Origin: JAGMXM01 sp964458325
GTDB lineage: Bacteria; Verrucomicrobiota; Verrucomicrobiia; Limisphaerales; UBA1319
DNA: 7,331 bases
Direction: 5' to 3'
Assembly: GCA_964458325.1 (NCBI GenBank)
Contig: CAYWIM010000136.1
Location: 1-7,331 of the forward strand
Part shown: positions 1 through 5,923 of the stretch, in pieces
How positions within the stretch are numbered: position 1 is the first letter of the stretch
How the letters are laid out: each line of letters opens with the position of its first letter
Made by a program: the position numbers and the translations under genes
Notes under the pieces: model-generated
The model's input: only the letters and a program-made list of their open reading frames with translations
Databases searched by the model: none
What the model was told of the DNA's origin: nothing

Positions 1-7
1 CGTCTCA

Positions 8-44
8 GCGGGAGAAAAGTCTTGGCTTTAAACCCTTCTCCCGC
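8..44. repeat. Perfect 9-bp inverted repeat (hairpin) at window start
   Basis: GCGGGAGAA (8-16) pairs with TTCTCCCGC (36-44). The 19-nt interior contains a further AAAG/CTTT pairing. No T-tract follows on either strand, so a classic intrinsic terminator is not supported. It lies about 165 bp beyond the stop of the minus-strand gene ending at 209 and past the three-hairpin repeat. It could be a transcript-end structure or simply part of the dispersed repeats. The sequence is certain; any role is not. Confidence 0.5.
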
Positions 45-60
45 AGAGGCGCAGATAAAG

Positions 61-202
61 AACGTCACAAGCCTCGCCGAGTGAGGCCTGCCTGCCGGGG
101 CGGCGCAGGCAGGTCGCATGGTCTACATCGCCAGCGCTCGACCGCCGTGTAGGCCGGGTCACCTGCCTGCCGCGGCGGCGCAGGCAGGCCCGACCCGGCG
201 TT
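61..202. repeat. Three-hairpin repeat, copy 1 (lacks the terminal inverted repeats)
   Basis: This 142-bp stretch is a close relative, roughly 85-90% identical by eye, of 1995-2135. It holds three consecutive hairpins. The first has arms CCTGCCTGC and GCAGGCAGG. The second has arms GGTCTACA and TGTAGGCC around a loop of about 20 nt. The third is a two-part stem, with GCCGGGTC/GACCCGGC outside a second CCTGCCTGC/GCAGGCAGG pair. It ends 6 bp before the stop codon of the minus-strand gene at 209-1099, so it would be transcribed as that gene's 3' end. The outer terminal inverted repeats of the second copy are missing here. The right end is replaced by the 3' end of the coding sequence. Confidence 0.85.
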
Positions 203-208
203 CGGGAG

Positions 209-1099
209 CTACGGGTGTCGGCGGATTAAGAGGAGGCCGCCCAGGGCGATCCCGAGGAGCGCAAACGTCGCCCCGCCGTCCGGCACGGAGCGGGAAGGAA
301 TGGTGAAGACGCCTTTGAGCATGTCGTTTCCACAACCCATGGTGTAGCTAAAATAGAGTGTGGTTCCCGGCTCGATGGCACCCAGGAAATCCAGGTCGAT
401 CGACAGCTCATTGTGGCGATCAGTCCTCTCCCAGGAGGCCAGGTACGTGGGCGAGCTTTTGCCGTCGCCCAGAAGACCGCGATACCCGGCGCCGTATGTC
501 GCGTATGCAACTGCCGTCGATAGAATCGCTTCCGGGGTCGAGTAGAACTTCCACGGATTCGATCCGAAGAAATCGTTCTCGGTCGTTTGCAGCACCGAGC
601 TGGGACCGAGATCGTAGACGTTCACTTTTCCGGAGGAGAACCCGTGGCTGAGATCGACGGCATAGTCATAGCCGTAATACGGGCCGTTGATAATCCTGCT
701 CGAGTAACTCAAGGGATCGTGCGAAGGAGGCGCGCCCCCAATCTTGATGAACAGATCGCCCGGCGTCGCTCCCTTGACTCCATTGATAAAGTCATAACCG
801 CCAACGATCTTGAGGCTCCCGCTCTCGATCGCGAACATCTCGAGGTCCCACTTCTGTCCCTGAGGCGTTCGGACTCCGACGGTGGCCTCGGTCTCGTTAT
901 CCTCGTTGGCTGCGCCGCCGGGACCGCCGTTCCACACCCACAATGGACCCGATACTGGCTGATTCACGCCAGGCCCGGTGAAATCCGTTACCGTGATATT
1001 GACTGCCTGGACATGGATCACCATCAGAACCAGCGCGACCGCCCACCCGGCTGCCACTGCCCGAAAACGATGAACACTAGTTCGCATGTAACAACTCAA
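209..1099 (-). CDS. Exported protein with VPDGG (VPDSG/PEP-CTERM-type) sorting signal
   Basis: This is a 296-residue secreted protein with an N-terminal signal segment (hydrophobic residues about 15-31, after a basic stretch) and a C-terminal sorting tail. The tail has VPDGG at 272-276, a hydrophobic helix at 277-291 and basic RRH at 293-295. In the VPDSG/PEP-CTERM system such tails are recognised and removed by an exosortase, delivering the protein to the cell surface or exopolysaccharide matrix. The body is rich in Gly, Tyr and Asp and looks like a beta-rich extracellular domain. It contains TMGCGND near 253-259, resembling the CGND motif seen before the tail in many PEP-CTERM proteins. No enzymatic motif is visible, and no exosortase lies in the window. 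The chosen start is TTG at 1099, because AAGGA lies 9 nt upstream. ATG at 1087 (residue 5) is the alternative. The stop is TAG at 209-211. Confidence 0.9.
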   Translation of the reverse strand: MSCYMRTSVHRFRAVAAGWAVALVLMVIHVQAVNITVTDFTGPGVNQPVSGPLWVWNGGPGGAANEDNETEATVGVRTPQGQKWDLEMFAIESGSLKIVGGYDFINGVKGATPGDLFIKIGGAPPSHDPLSYSSRIINGPYYGYDYAVDLSHGFSSGKVNVYDLGPSSVLQTTENDFFGSNPWKFYSTPEAILSTAVAYATYGAGYRGLLGDGKSSPTYLASWERTDRHNELSIDLDFLGAIEPGTTLYFSYTMGCGNDMLKGVFTIPSRSVPDGGATFALLGIALGGLLLIRRHP

Positions 1100-1455
1100 A
1101 ATACCGATTCCTTACTCCACCCAACCCGCCCGCTCCACATCCCTACGCCCCCTCCATCCCGATACCAAACGACCACGGCGCCCCAAGTGCATTAGTATTC
1201 AGCACTTACCATACCAAAAAAGGGACATCAATATATATAAATTCCTTTACCTTGATAACAAACACATTATGTCGATACATAAAAATGAATCAGCGAATTT
1301 TCGAGCCGATAAATGTAAAAAATGCCGACAACAGTAAGATAAAATATACACTGTGCCTATTTCCGTGACTATCGGGTCGGGCCTATCGAGTGGGCTGAAT
1401 GTCGACCTTTTGCGCTGACCGGCACCGATATTTCCTGGAGGCCGAGAGCCGAATG
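1100..1455. other. Gene-free intergenic stretch with AT-rich island
   Basis: I see no convincing coding sequence here. About 1195-1360 is markedly AT-rich, with runs such as ATATATATAA and many A-tracts, against a GC-rich background. It lies upstream of the minus-strand VPDGG gene, so it is the natural place for that gene's promoter and regulatory sites. It could also be a remnant of foreign DNA. No operator or riboswitch was recognised. Confidence 0.55.
1234..1261 (-). promoter_or_regulatory. Possible sigma-70-type promoter of the VPDGG gene
   Basis: Read on the minus strand, TTGTTA (1261-1256) is followed after 16 bp by TATATA (1239-1234). This would start transcription near 1227 and leave a leader of about 128 nt before the TTG at 1099. 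The region is AT-rich, so such boxes arise easily by chance. This is the best-spaced candidate seen, not a proven site. Confidence 0.3.
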
Positions 1456-1530
1456 GTAGGGCGGCCACTCCGTGGACGCCGCATCGATGGCTGCAGGTTC
1501 TCGGCCCGGCGCGCAGCGGAGTGCACGTGG
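1456..1530. repeat. REP/REPIN-like palindrome pair, copy A (partly decayed)
   Basis: On the plus strand GTAGGGCG (1456-1463) opens a hairpin with arms CCAC/GTGG. About 30 bp on, the complementary strand carries the second unit, with GCACTCCGCTGCGCGCC at its core. The pair is the same two-module element found around 5924-5998 and 7246-7323. In the second unit the GTAGGG head has decayed. The element lies immediately 3' of the minus-strand gene at 1547-1900. Confidence 0.7.
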
Positions 1531-1546
1531 GAGGGTATTCTCGATG

Positions 1547-1900
1547 TCAGGACTCGATTCGTTTCTTTGCGTGCCGGGTGACGGCCAGCTCGCTAAGCTG
1601 TTCCCCCAGAACCACCAGCTCGGCAACCGCACGCTGGAAATCGCGCATCGACCGGATCTGTTGGCGATAAAGCGGGACGAGATCCGGATCAGTCAACCGC
1701 TTGGACACGGTCCGTTTCCCCTGCTTGCGGGTGAGCAGCGGGTAGGGTCCTCTCTTGTGAAGCGAACCGTCGCGGCGTCTGGCCACAACATACTGATCGA
1801 CAATCGTGCCGCGTCGGATCTCATCCAAAGCCGCAAGCCGATCGAGGAGTGCCCGGCGCCGGGCATGGATCGCCTGGGAACTGGTTGCCCCGGTTTTCAT
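1547..1900 (-). CDS. DUF6788-like small protein
   Basis: This is a basic protein of 117 residues from ATG at 1900, or 151 from ATG at 2002. With the longer numbering, the recognisable part runs from about residue 46 to 140. It has an N-terminal helix (ALLDRLAALDEI), then RRGTIVDQYV, a turn with HKRGPYPLL, a basic strand GKRTVSKRLTD, and a long C-terminal helix ending AELVVLGEQLSEL. This order matches the small DUF6788 family, whose members often sit beside transposases. The function is unknown. Many members carry a CGKPGCRC-type cysteine motif before the GPY segment; here it is replaced by ARRRDGSLHK, as in a cysteine-free subgroup. The shorter start is preferred because codons 1-6 of the longer form lie in the terminal repeat of the neighbouring element. 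Neither start has a clear ribosome binding site. No transposase is in the window, so it may be an orphan or relic. Confidence 0.72.
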   Translation of the reverse strand: MKTGATSSQAIHARRRALLDRLAALDEIRRGTIVDQYVVARRRDGSLHKRGPYPLLTRKQGKRTVSKRLTDPDLVPLYRQQIRSMRDFQRAVAELVVLGEQLSELAVTRHAKKRIES

Positions 1901-1985
1901 TTTGACTGGGTCGAGGTGGTGAAGCACGCGTTGTCGGCTCAGTGGATTCGGCTTTTCTGGCGCCGGATGGAGGCAGGCCCGGCAT

Positions 1986-2160
1986 GCTATACACAACGTC
2001 ATAAGTCACGCCGCGTGAGGCCTGCCTGCCGGGGCGGCGCAGGCAGGGCACGCGGCCTACATCGCCAGCGTCCGCCCTCATGTAGGCCGGGTCACCTGCC
2101 TGCCGCGGCGGCGCAGGCAGGCCTGACCCGGCGTTGTCGACTTCTGACGCTCTGTATAGC
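1986..2160. repeat. Cloverleaf-like three-hairpin element with terminal inverted repeats (MITE-like), copy 2
   Basis: The 175-bp element is bounded by inverted repeats at 1986-2007 and 2139-2160, which begin GCTATACA and match at 19 of 22 positions. Inside are three hairpins in series. H1 has 2012-2017 with 2049-2054 outside 2021-2029 with 2039-2047. H2 has 2054-2061 with 2081-2088, GGCCTACA/TGTAGGCC. H3 has 2086-2093 with 2125-2132 outside 2095-2103 with 2113-2121. The arms listed are perfectly complementary. H2 shares GGCC and GCC bases with its neighbours, so all three cannot be fully extended at once. I see no target-site duplication. Its right end is 49 bp beyond the stop of the gene at 2210-2674. 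It could be a non-autonomous mobile element, a structured RNA or a transcript-end structure. Confidence 0.75.
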
Positions 2161-2209
2161 TGACAGCTCGGACGACAATAGCCAATGCGCCCCGATCGTC
2201 CCTCCCCCC

Positions 2210-2674
2210 TCACTGCCAAAGAAACGACTTTTGCTCAGCCCAGACGCGGTCGCCGCTCACGAGGGTGACGCGCCACGCCATGATCTTGCCCAGGCGGCGG
2301 TAGTCGTCCCCGTCGATTGTGACTTGCGACCAGCGGCTGAATCGGGTTCGGGCCAGGGCCGGCTTTTCAAACACCCGCGGGTTTTGGGCCTGGGCATTGT
2401 CAGTGCGCAGCTCGATCCGCCAATAGAGCGGGGCGCTCGAGTCCGGCCGGCCTTTCCACTCGATATCGAACCGGATCCCGCCGCATAGGGCCGGATTCTG
2501 GCGCAGTTGGGCCTGGTAGGCGTCCCGCTCGTAGAGGCTCGGATGCAGCGCATGGCGGCCCTGAAGATCGAGGTAATGGGGCAGGACCTTTCGGATTGCG
2601 ACGGCATCGGCGCCGGCCACTGCCGCGCCCATCGCCATCCATAAGCACACACTCCATATCCATGCCCGCGCCAT
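2210..2674 (-). CDS. Secreted hypothetical protein
   Basis: This 154-residue protein begins with a signal peptide: hydrophobic residues about 4-20, with a probable cleavage near AVAGADA at 18-24. The mature part opens with KVLPHYLDLQGRHALHPSLY, which I associate with a conserved hypothetical family in Verrucomicrobia. That link is from memory of the pattern, not a search. The rest alternates short polar and hydrophobic strands (IRFDIEWKG, LYWRIELRT, WSQVTIDGDDY, MAWRVTLVSGDRVWAEQKSFLW), suggesting a small beta-sandwich. There is no catalytic motif, lipobox or membrane anchor. There is one cysteine in the mature part (Cys64). The end W-A-E-Q-K-S-F-L-W looks like a complete final strand. The ATG at 2674 has no ribosome binding site but has a promoter-like sequence directly ahead of it. 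The start is fixed by the signal peptide. The gene stands alone. Confidence 0.82.
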   Translation of the reverse strand: MARAWIWSVCLWMAMGAAVAGADAVAIRKVLPHYLDLQGRHALHPSLYERDAYQAQLRQNPALCGGIRFDIEWKGRPDSSAPLYWRIELRTDNAQAQNPRVFEKPALARTRFSRWSQVTIDGDDYRRLGKIMAWRVTLVSGDRVWAEQKSFLWQ

Positions 2675-2680
2675 GCGATC

Positions 2681-2710
2681 ATACTAGACGCAATCCACCC
2701 GTCTCGGCAA
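2681..2710 (-). promoter_or_regulatory. Possible promoter giving a leaderless transcript
   Basis: On the minus strand TTGCCG (2710-2705) is followed after 18 bp by TAGTAT (2686-2681). Six bases then separate that box from the ATG at 2674. With normal spacing transcription would begin at or next to the A of the start codon, which fits the absence of a ribosome binding site. Each box matches the sigma-70 consensus at four of six positions, so this is a candidate only. Confidence 0.33.
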
Positions 2711-2773
2711 TGGGAAACCGGGGCTCATCGCGAACAGCGCCAGCCGGCACCCTGCAAGCCAAAAGCGGAAAGG

Positions 2774-2930
2774 GTAGGGACGAGCCGCTGGCTCGTCCGC
2801 CCCTTGTCACCGTAGCCGCAACATTCATGTTGCGTCCGCCCCGATCACCAACCACTGATTATTCACCATCAGGGCACAGAGCACGGAGGGTCCACGAAAC
2901 GAAGCAACTCTTTTTGCGTGTTTTTGAGTT
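2774..2930. repeat. Composite palindromic repeat, copy 1 (two GTAG hairpins plus T-rich tail)
   Basis: GTAG (2774-2777) leads a 9-bp perfect hairpin, GGACGAGCC/GGCTCGTCC (2778-2786 with 2790-2798, loop GCT). A second GTAG (2812-2815) leads CGCAACAT/ATGTTGCG (2817-2824 with 2827-2834, loop TC). After this come a CACGGAGGGTCC segment and a T-rich tail, TTTTTGCGTGTTTTTG. The same arrangement returns at 6227-6396 and, with other stems, at 6947-7029. The stretch 2675-3348 has no gene that I can support; this repeat and the next fill most of it. Confidence 0.75.
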
Positions 2931-3062
2931 TTTTGTGGCAATCAAAAGTCGGTCTTTCGATGGCAAGCAGCGAGATCCGCCTCCTCACGCCGGCGGCTAC
3001 GGTTGATGGGTCCGCCTGCTTACAGCATCGCCTCTTGCCCATCGGCTTGCCGATCGTCTTCT

Positions 3063-3165
3063 CCCTCCCTTCCATGGCAGTGGAGGGGAGGGCCGGGGAG
3101 AGGAGGGCGTTGAACGAGCCCCTCTCCCTCCGCCCTCCCCCCGCTCGATCCTCGCGGGGGGAGGG
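3063..3165. repeat. Paired G/C-tract hairpins
   Basis: There are two strong stems in tandem. The first is 3063-3074 with 3081-3092 (11 of 12 pairs, loop TGGCAG). The second is 3133-3144 with 3154-3165, CCCTCCCCCCGC/GCGGGGGGAGGG, a perfect 12-bp stem with a 9-nt loop. The arms are almost pure purine on one strand and pyrimidine on the other. The intervening GGAGAGGAGGG and CCTCTCCCTCC can also pair. No T-tract follows. It lies 184 bp upstream of the phosphatidyltransferase gene and downstream of nothing on its strand, so a terminator role is unlikely on the plus strand. Confidence 0.65.
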
Positions 3166-3348
3166 AAGCGAGAACAAGGCGCCAATAGACCGATTGGCGG
3201 GCTCCCGCACGGCGGACGCGCACGCGATCGAGCGCCCCACCGTTTCGGGTGATAGATGATGCGGCGTCGTGCCGAGTAACCGCCGCTTCCAGGCAATCGG
3301 TCCAAGATTGACGGCTCATGCCGATCGAGCCACACTCGGCCATAGGCT

Positions 3349-3930
3349 GTGACCACCGCGAACCAGATCACGATTCTGCGGATTTTGCTGGTGCCGGTCT
3401 TTGTGGGGCTGTTGCTGTATTACAGCCAGACCGGCCAGGCCGTTTACCATGTCCTGGCTCTGAGCGCGTTCGCCCTGGCGGCTTTGAGCGACGGGATCGA
3501 CGGCTACATTGCGCGCCGTTACAACCAGCGCAGCGAGCTGGGCGCGCTGCTGGATCCGGTGGCGGACAAGCTGTTGCTGGTGTCGGGCCTGGTGCTCCTG
3601 AGCTTCAACCTCGAGCCGCATCTGATCCGAATCCCGCTCTGGCTGACGGTGACGGTCTTCAGCCGCGATCTGATCCAGTTCCTGGGCTGGGTGATCATCC
3701 AGTACACCTGCGGGCGCATCCGGGTCGTCCCGCATCCGGTCGGCAAAGTAGCGACCGTTCTGCAGATGATCTGCATTTCCTGGGTGCTGCTCCGATGGCC
3801 GGCCCCGTGGCTGCGATGGTGGGCGGCGGCCGCCACGCTTGCCACCGTCATCTCCGCCATCATCTATATTCGGGATGGCGTCCGCCAACTGAGCGCCAGC
3901 CCTTCCAGCTCACCCGCACAACTGCCATAA
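3349..3930 (+). CDS. pgsA: CDP-alcohol phosphatidyltransferase (phosphatidylglycerophosphate synthase-like)
   Basis: This is a 193-residue integral membrane enzyme. The family signature DG(X)2AR(X)8G(X)3D(X)3D is intact: D51, G52, A55, R56, G65, D69 and D73, preceded by D48-G49. The aspartates bind the metal ions needed to displace CMP from a CDP-alcohol. The N-terminus (NQITILRILLVPVF, residues 5-18) and the later SRD (105-107) and GKVATVLQ (132-139) fit PgsA, which joins CDP-diacylglycerol and glycerol-3-phosphate in phosphatidylglycerol synthesis. Hydrophobic segments lie near 12-25, 33-47, 75-88, 95-117 and 134-173. A eukaryote-type cardiolipin synthase in the same family cannot be excluded. 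The start is GTG at 3349. It puts the conserved NxxT-x-xRI motif at the usual distance, but no clear ribosome binding site precedes it. The stop is TAA at 3928-3930. No gene is cotranscribed upstream. Confidence 0.92.
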   Translation: MTTANQITILRILLVPVFVGLLLYYSQTGQAVYHVLALSAFALAALSDGIDGYIARRYNQRSELGALLDPVADKLLLVSGLVLLSFNLEPHLIRIPLWLTVTVFSRDLIQFLGWVIIQYTCGRIRVVPHPVGKVATVLQMICISWVLLRWPAPWLRWWAAAATLATVISAIIYIRDGVRQLSASPSSSPAQLP

Positions 3931-4037
3931 AAATCGCGCTTGGATTCTGCACAGACGTGTTTTCTGGCATGCGCGGCGCCAAAGGAATCCCCTGCCAAGG
4001 CCGCCCCCCGATCTGCAGTCGCCGTGCGGAATATGGT

Positions 4038-4065
4038 TTGCCGTTTTGGGAGCAGCGGGCATAAT
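4038..4065 (+). promoter_or_regulatory. Sigma-70-type promoter for tRNA-Arg
   Basis: TTGCCG (4038-4043) and CATAAT (4060-4065) are 16 bp apart. The second box matches the TATAAT consensus at five of six positions. Transcription would begin near 4072, about 26 nt before the mature tRNA at 4098, which suits a 5' leader removed by RNase P. The following pilB-like gene starts 29 bp after the tRNA with no other promoter seen, so the two may share this start site. Confidence 0.6.
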
Positions 4066-4097
4066 CGGGATTCGAGTGCGCGCTGTTCGAAAAGGGC

Positions 4098-4173
4098 GCC
4101 CCTATAGCTCAAATGGATAGAGCGGCGGTTTCCTAAACCGTTGATCCCTGTTCAATTCAGGGTAGGGGTACCA
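4098..4173 (+). tRNA. tRNA-Arg(CCU)
   Basis: This is a complete 76-nt cloverleaf. The acceptor stem is GCCCCTA (4098-4104) with TAGGGGT (4163-4169), six Watson-Crick pairs and one terminal G-U. The D stem is GCTC/GAGC (4107-4110 with 4120-4123). The anticodon stem is GCGGT/ACCGT (4125-4129 with 4137-4141) with loop TTCCTAA, giving anticodon CCU (4132-4134), which reads AGG. The T stem is CCCTG/CAGGG (4146-4150 with 4158-4162) with loop TTCAATT. The discriminator base is A4170, and CCA is encoded at 4171-4173. The variable loop is short. No intron or mismatch is seen. I see no sign of an integrated element using the tRNA as an attachment site; the 3' end is not duplicated in the window. Confidence 0.97.
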
Positions 4174-4202
4174 ATCGGGAAGCGCGCCCCTGGTCTTCGG
4201 AT

Positions 4203-5876
4203 ATGCACATTGCCGAGATCCTGATCCAGAAAGGCTTGCTGACGCGGGCCCAAGCGGATGAAGCCGCCCGAATGCAGCAGGCCAAACGGCTGCGATTCGA
4301 TCGCGCGGTGGTCGAGTTCGGCTACATCACCGAGCGGCAGCTGCTCGATGTTTTAGGCGAGCAATTCAACCTGCCGGTGGCGGATCTCGAGGGGGTCGTC
4401 ATCGATCCCGAGGTTCTCAAGATATTGCCGTCCAAGGTGGTGTATCGAAGGAGTCTGCTGCCGCTCCGCCAGGAGAACGGATGCCTGGTGGTGGCGACAT
4501 GCGATCCGCTGGGCATCCATTCCCTGGACGATCTGCGGGTGGCCACCGGCATGCCCATCGAGCCGGTTCTGGCGCCCAAGGCCGAGATCGAGAAGCTCAT
4601 CAAGGTCTATTACGGTGTCGGCGGCGACACCTTGGACGAGATGGTCGGGACCGCCGGGCCGGAAGGCAAGACCGAGGGCGGCGAGTCGAGCGAGGATTTG
4701 CTCGACATGGCCCAGGAGGCCAGCGTCATCAAGCTCGTCAACGAGATCATTATCGAAGCCGTTAACGAGCGGGCCAGCGACATCCATATCGAGCCCTACG
4801 AACACGAGCTGTCCATCCGGTATCGAATCGACGGCGTGCTGCAGCTGGCGTCCTTGCCGCCCCAGATCCATCGGTTCCAGGCGGCCATCATCAGCCGCAT
4901 CAAGATCATGGCCAGCCTCAACATCGCCGAGCGGCGGGTGCCCCAGGACGGCCGGATCAAGTTCCAGATCGGCGGCCGCCAGATCGATGTCCGGGTCAGC
5001 GTCATCCCCATGCTGTTCGGCGAGGGCATCGTGATGCGGTTGCTCGACAAGGCCAGCGTCCTGTTCAGCCTGACCGAGCTCGGGATGGATGACGACACGT
5101 TCGCGATGTTCCAGCAGCTGATCGAGCGCCCGCACGGGATCATCCTGGTGACCGGCCCGACCGGCAGCGGCAAGACCACCACCCTCTATGCCGCGCTCAA
5201 CGCCATCGTGGGCCCCGAGCTCAAGGTCCTCACGGTCGAGGACCCCGTCGAATACCACCTGCGCGGGGTGAATCAGATCCCCGTCGACACGCGCACCGGC
5301 ATGACTTTCGAGCGCGGGCTTCGATCCATCCTCCGCCATGACCCGGATGTGATCATGATCGGCGAGATCCGCGATCTCGAGACCGCGCGGGCGGCGATTC
5401 AGGCCTCGCTGACCGGCCATCTCGTGCTCTCCACGCTCCACACCAACGATGCCGCGTCAGCCCCAACCCGGCTGATCGACATGGGCATCGAGCCCTACCT
5501 GGTGGCCAGCACGCTGATCGGCGCGATGGCCCAGCGCCTCGTCCGCAAGATCTGTCCCCAGTGCAAAACCGCGTCCGGTCCTGACGATCGAAAGCGCTGG
5601 CCGGCGGATTTCGCGCCCGATCCGGACACGCCCGTCTGTCGCGGCGCCGGGTGCCCCGCGTGCCGGCAGACCGGATATCGCGGCCGGTCCGGCTTGTTCG
5701 AGATGATGCTGATCAACGAGGCCTTGGCCGATAAGATCGTCGCGCGCGCGACGGCGCCCGAGATGATCCGCATCGCGCGATCCCACGGCCTCCGGCTCCT
5801 GCGCGAGGACGGCTGGATCAAGGTCCGACGCGGCATCACCACCCCCGATGAGGTCGTGAAGTGCACGGCCGTCTGA
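4203..5876 (+). CDS. pilB: GspE/PilB-family assembly ATPase (type IV pilus or type II secretion)
   Basis: This is a 557-residue cytoplasmic ATPase that would drive polymerisation of pilins or pseudopilins. Residues about 1-135 form an MshEN-type N-terminal domain (IAEILIQKGLLT...; FNLPVADLEGVVIDPEVL at about 55-72). From about 174 the core shows ASDIHIEP (191-198), RYRIDGVLQ (206-214), Walker A GPTGSGKTT (318-326), TVEDPVEY (344-351), Walker B with DVIMIGEIRD (382-391) and the His box TGHLVLSTLHTNDA (404-417). A zinc-binding tetracysteine follows: C451/C454 and C484/C487, with an extra C479. All key residues are present, so it should be active. The length suits PilB. The PilT-type retraction features are absent. 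The MshEN domain favours PilB, but GspE remains possible because no other pilus or secretion gene is present. The ATG at 4203 has no clear ribosome binding site. The gene follows tRNA-Arg by 29 bp. Downstream there is only repeat DNA. Confidence 0.95.
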   Translation: MHIAEILIQKGLLTRAQADEAARMQQAKRLRFDRAVVEFGYITERQLLDVLGEQFNLPVADLEGVVIDPEVLKILPSKVVYRRSLLPLRQENGCLVVATCDPLGIHSLDDLRVATGMPIEPVLAPKAEIEKLIKVYYGVGGDTLDEMVGTAGPEGKTEGGESSEDLLDMAQEASVIKLVNEIIIEAVNERASDIHIEPYEHELSIRYRIDGVLQLASLPPQIHRFQAAIISRIKIMASLNIAERRVPQDGRIKFQIGGRQIDVRVSVIPMLFGEGIVMRLLDKASVLFSLTELGMDDDTFAMFQQLIERPHGIILVTGPTGSGKTTTLYAALNAIVGPELKVLTVEDPVEYHLRGVNQIPVDTRTGMTFERGLRSILRHDPDVIMIGEIRDLETARAAIQASLTGHLVLSTLHTNDAASAPTRLIDMGIEPYLVASTLIGAMAQRLVRKICPQCKTASGPDDRKRWPADFAPDPDTPVCRGAGCPACRQTGYRGRSGLFEMMLINEALADKIVARATAPEMIRIARSHGLRLLREDGWIKVRRGITTPDEVVKCTAV

Positions 5877-5923
5877 GCCGATCGATTCGCCATGGCAGGC
5901 TGCCGGGGCTCACAGCTATTGAT

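Noticed and set aside
587..1195. Plus-strand open frame of 202 codons opposite the VPDGG gene
   Set aside because: It is antisense to a protein with both a signal peptide and a sorting tail, and shows no recognisable domain.
61..2160. CRISPR array from the repeated CCTGCCTGCC units
   Set aside because: There are only two units per copy. The units are palindromes of changing context, with no regular spacer length and no cas genes.
1472..2488. Long plus-strand open frame of 338 codons
   Set aside because: It runs antisense through two better-supported minus-strand genes and across the whole three-hairpin repeat. Its protein shows no recognisable domain and an Arg/Pro/Ala-rich composition typical of GC-rich shadow frames.
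3308..3348. Promoter for the phosphatidyltransferase gene starting at TTGACG (3308)
   Set aside because: The -35-like box is good, but no acceptable -10 box lies 15-19 bp downstream.
3318..4064. Plus-strand frame overlapping the phosphatidyltransferase gene
   Set aside because: It is in a different frame from the complete CDP-alcohol phosphatidyltransferase signature, and its translation is low-complexity Pro/Gly/Arg.
4160..4173. tRNA 3' end as an attachment site of an integrated element
   Set aside because: No duplicate of the tRNA 3' end and no integrase gene are present in the window.
4353..5441. Minus-strand open frame of 362 codons inside the ATPase gene
   Set aside because: It is entirely antisense to a gene with intact Walker, His-box and zinc motifs. 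Its composition (Asp/His/Leu/Gly-rich, no motif) is that of a mirror of the coding strand.
5874..5913. Intrinsic terminator after the ATPase gene (TGAGCC/GGCTCA)
   Set aside because: The arms are only 6 bp with a 28-nt loop and no following T-tract.
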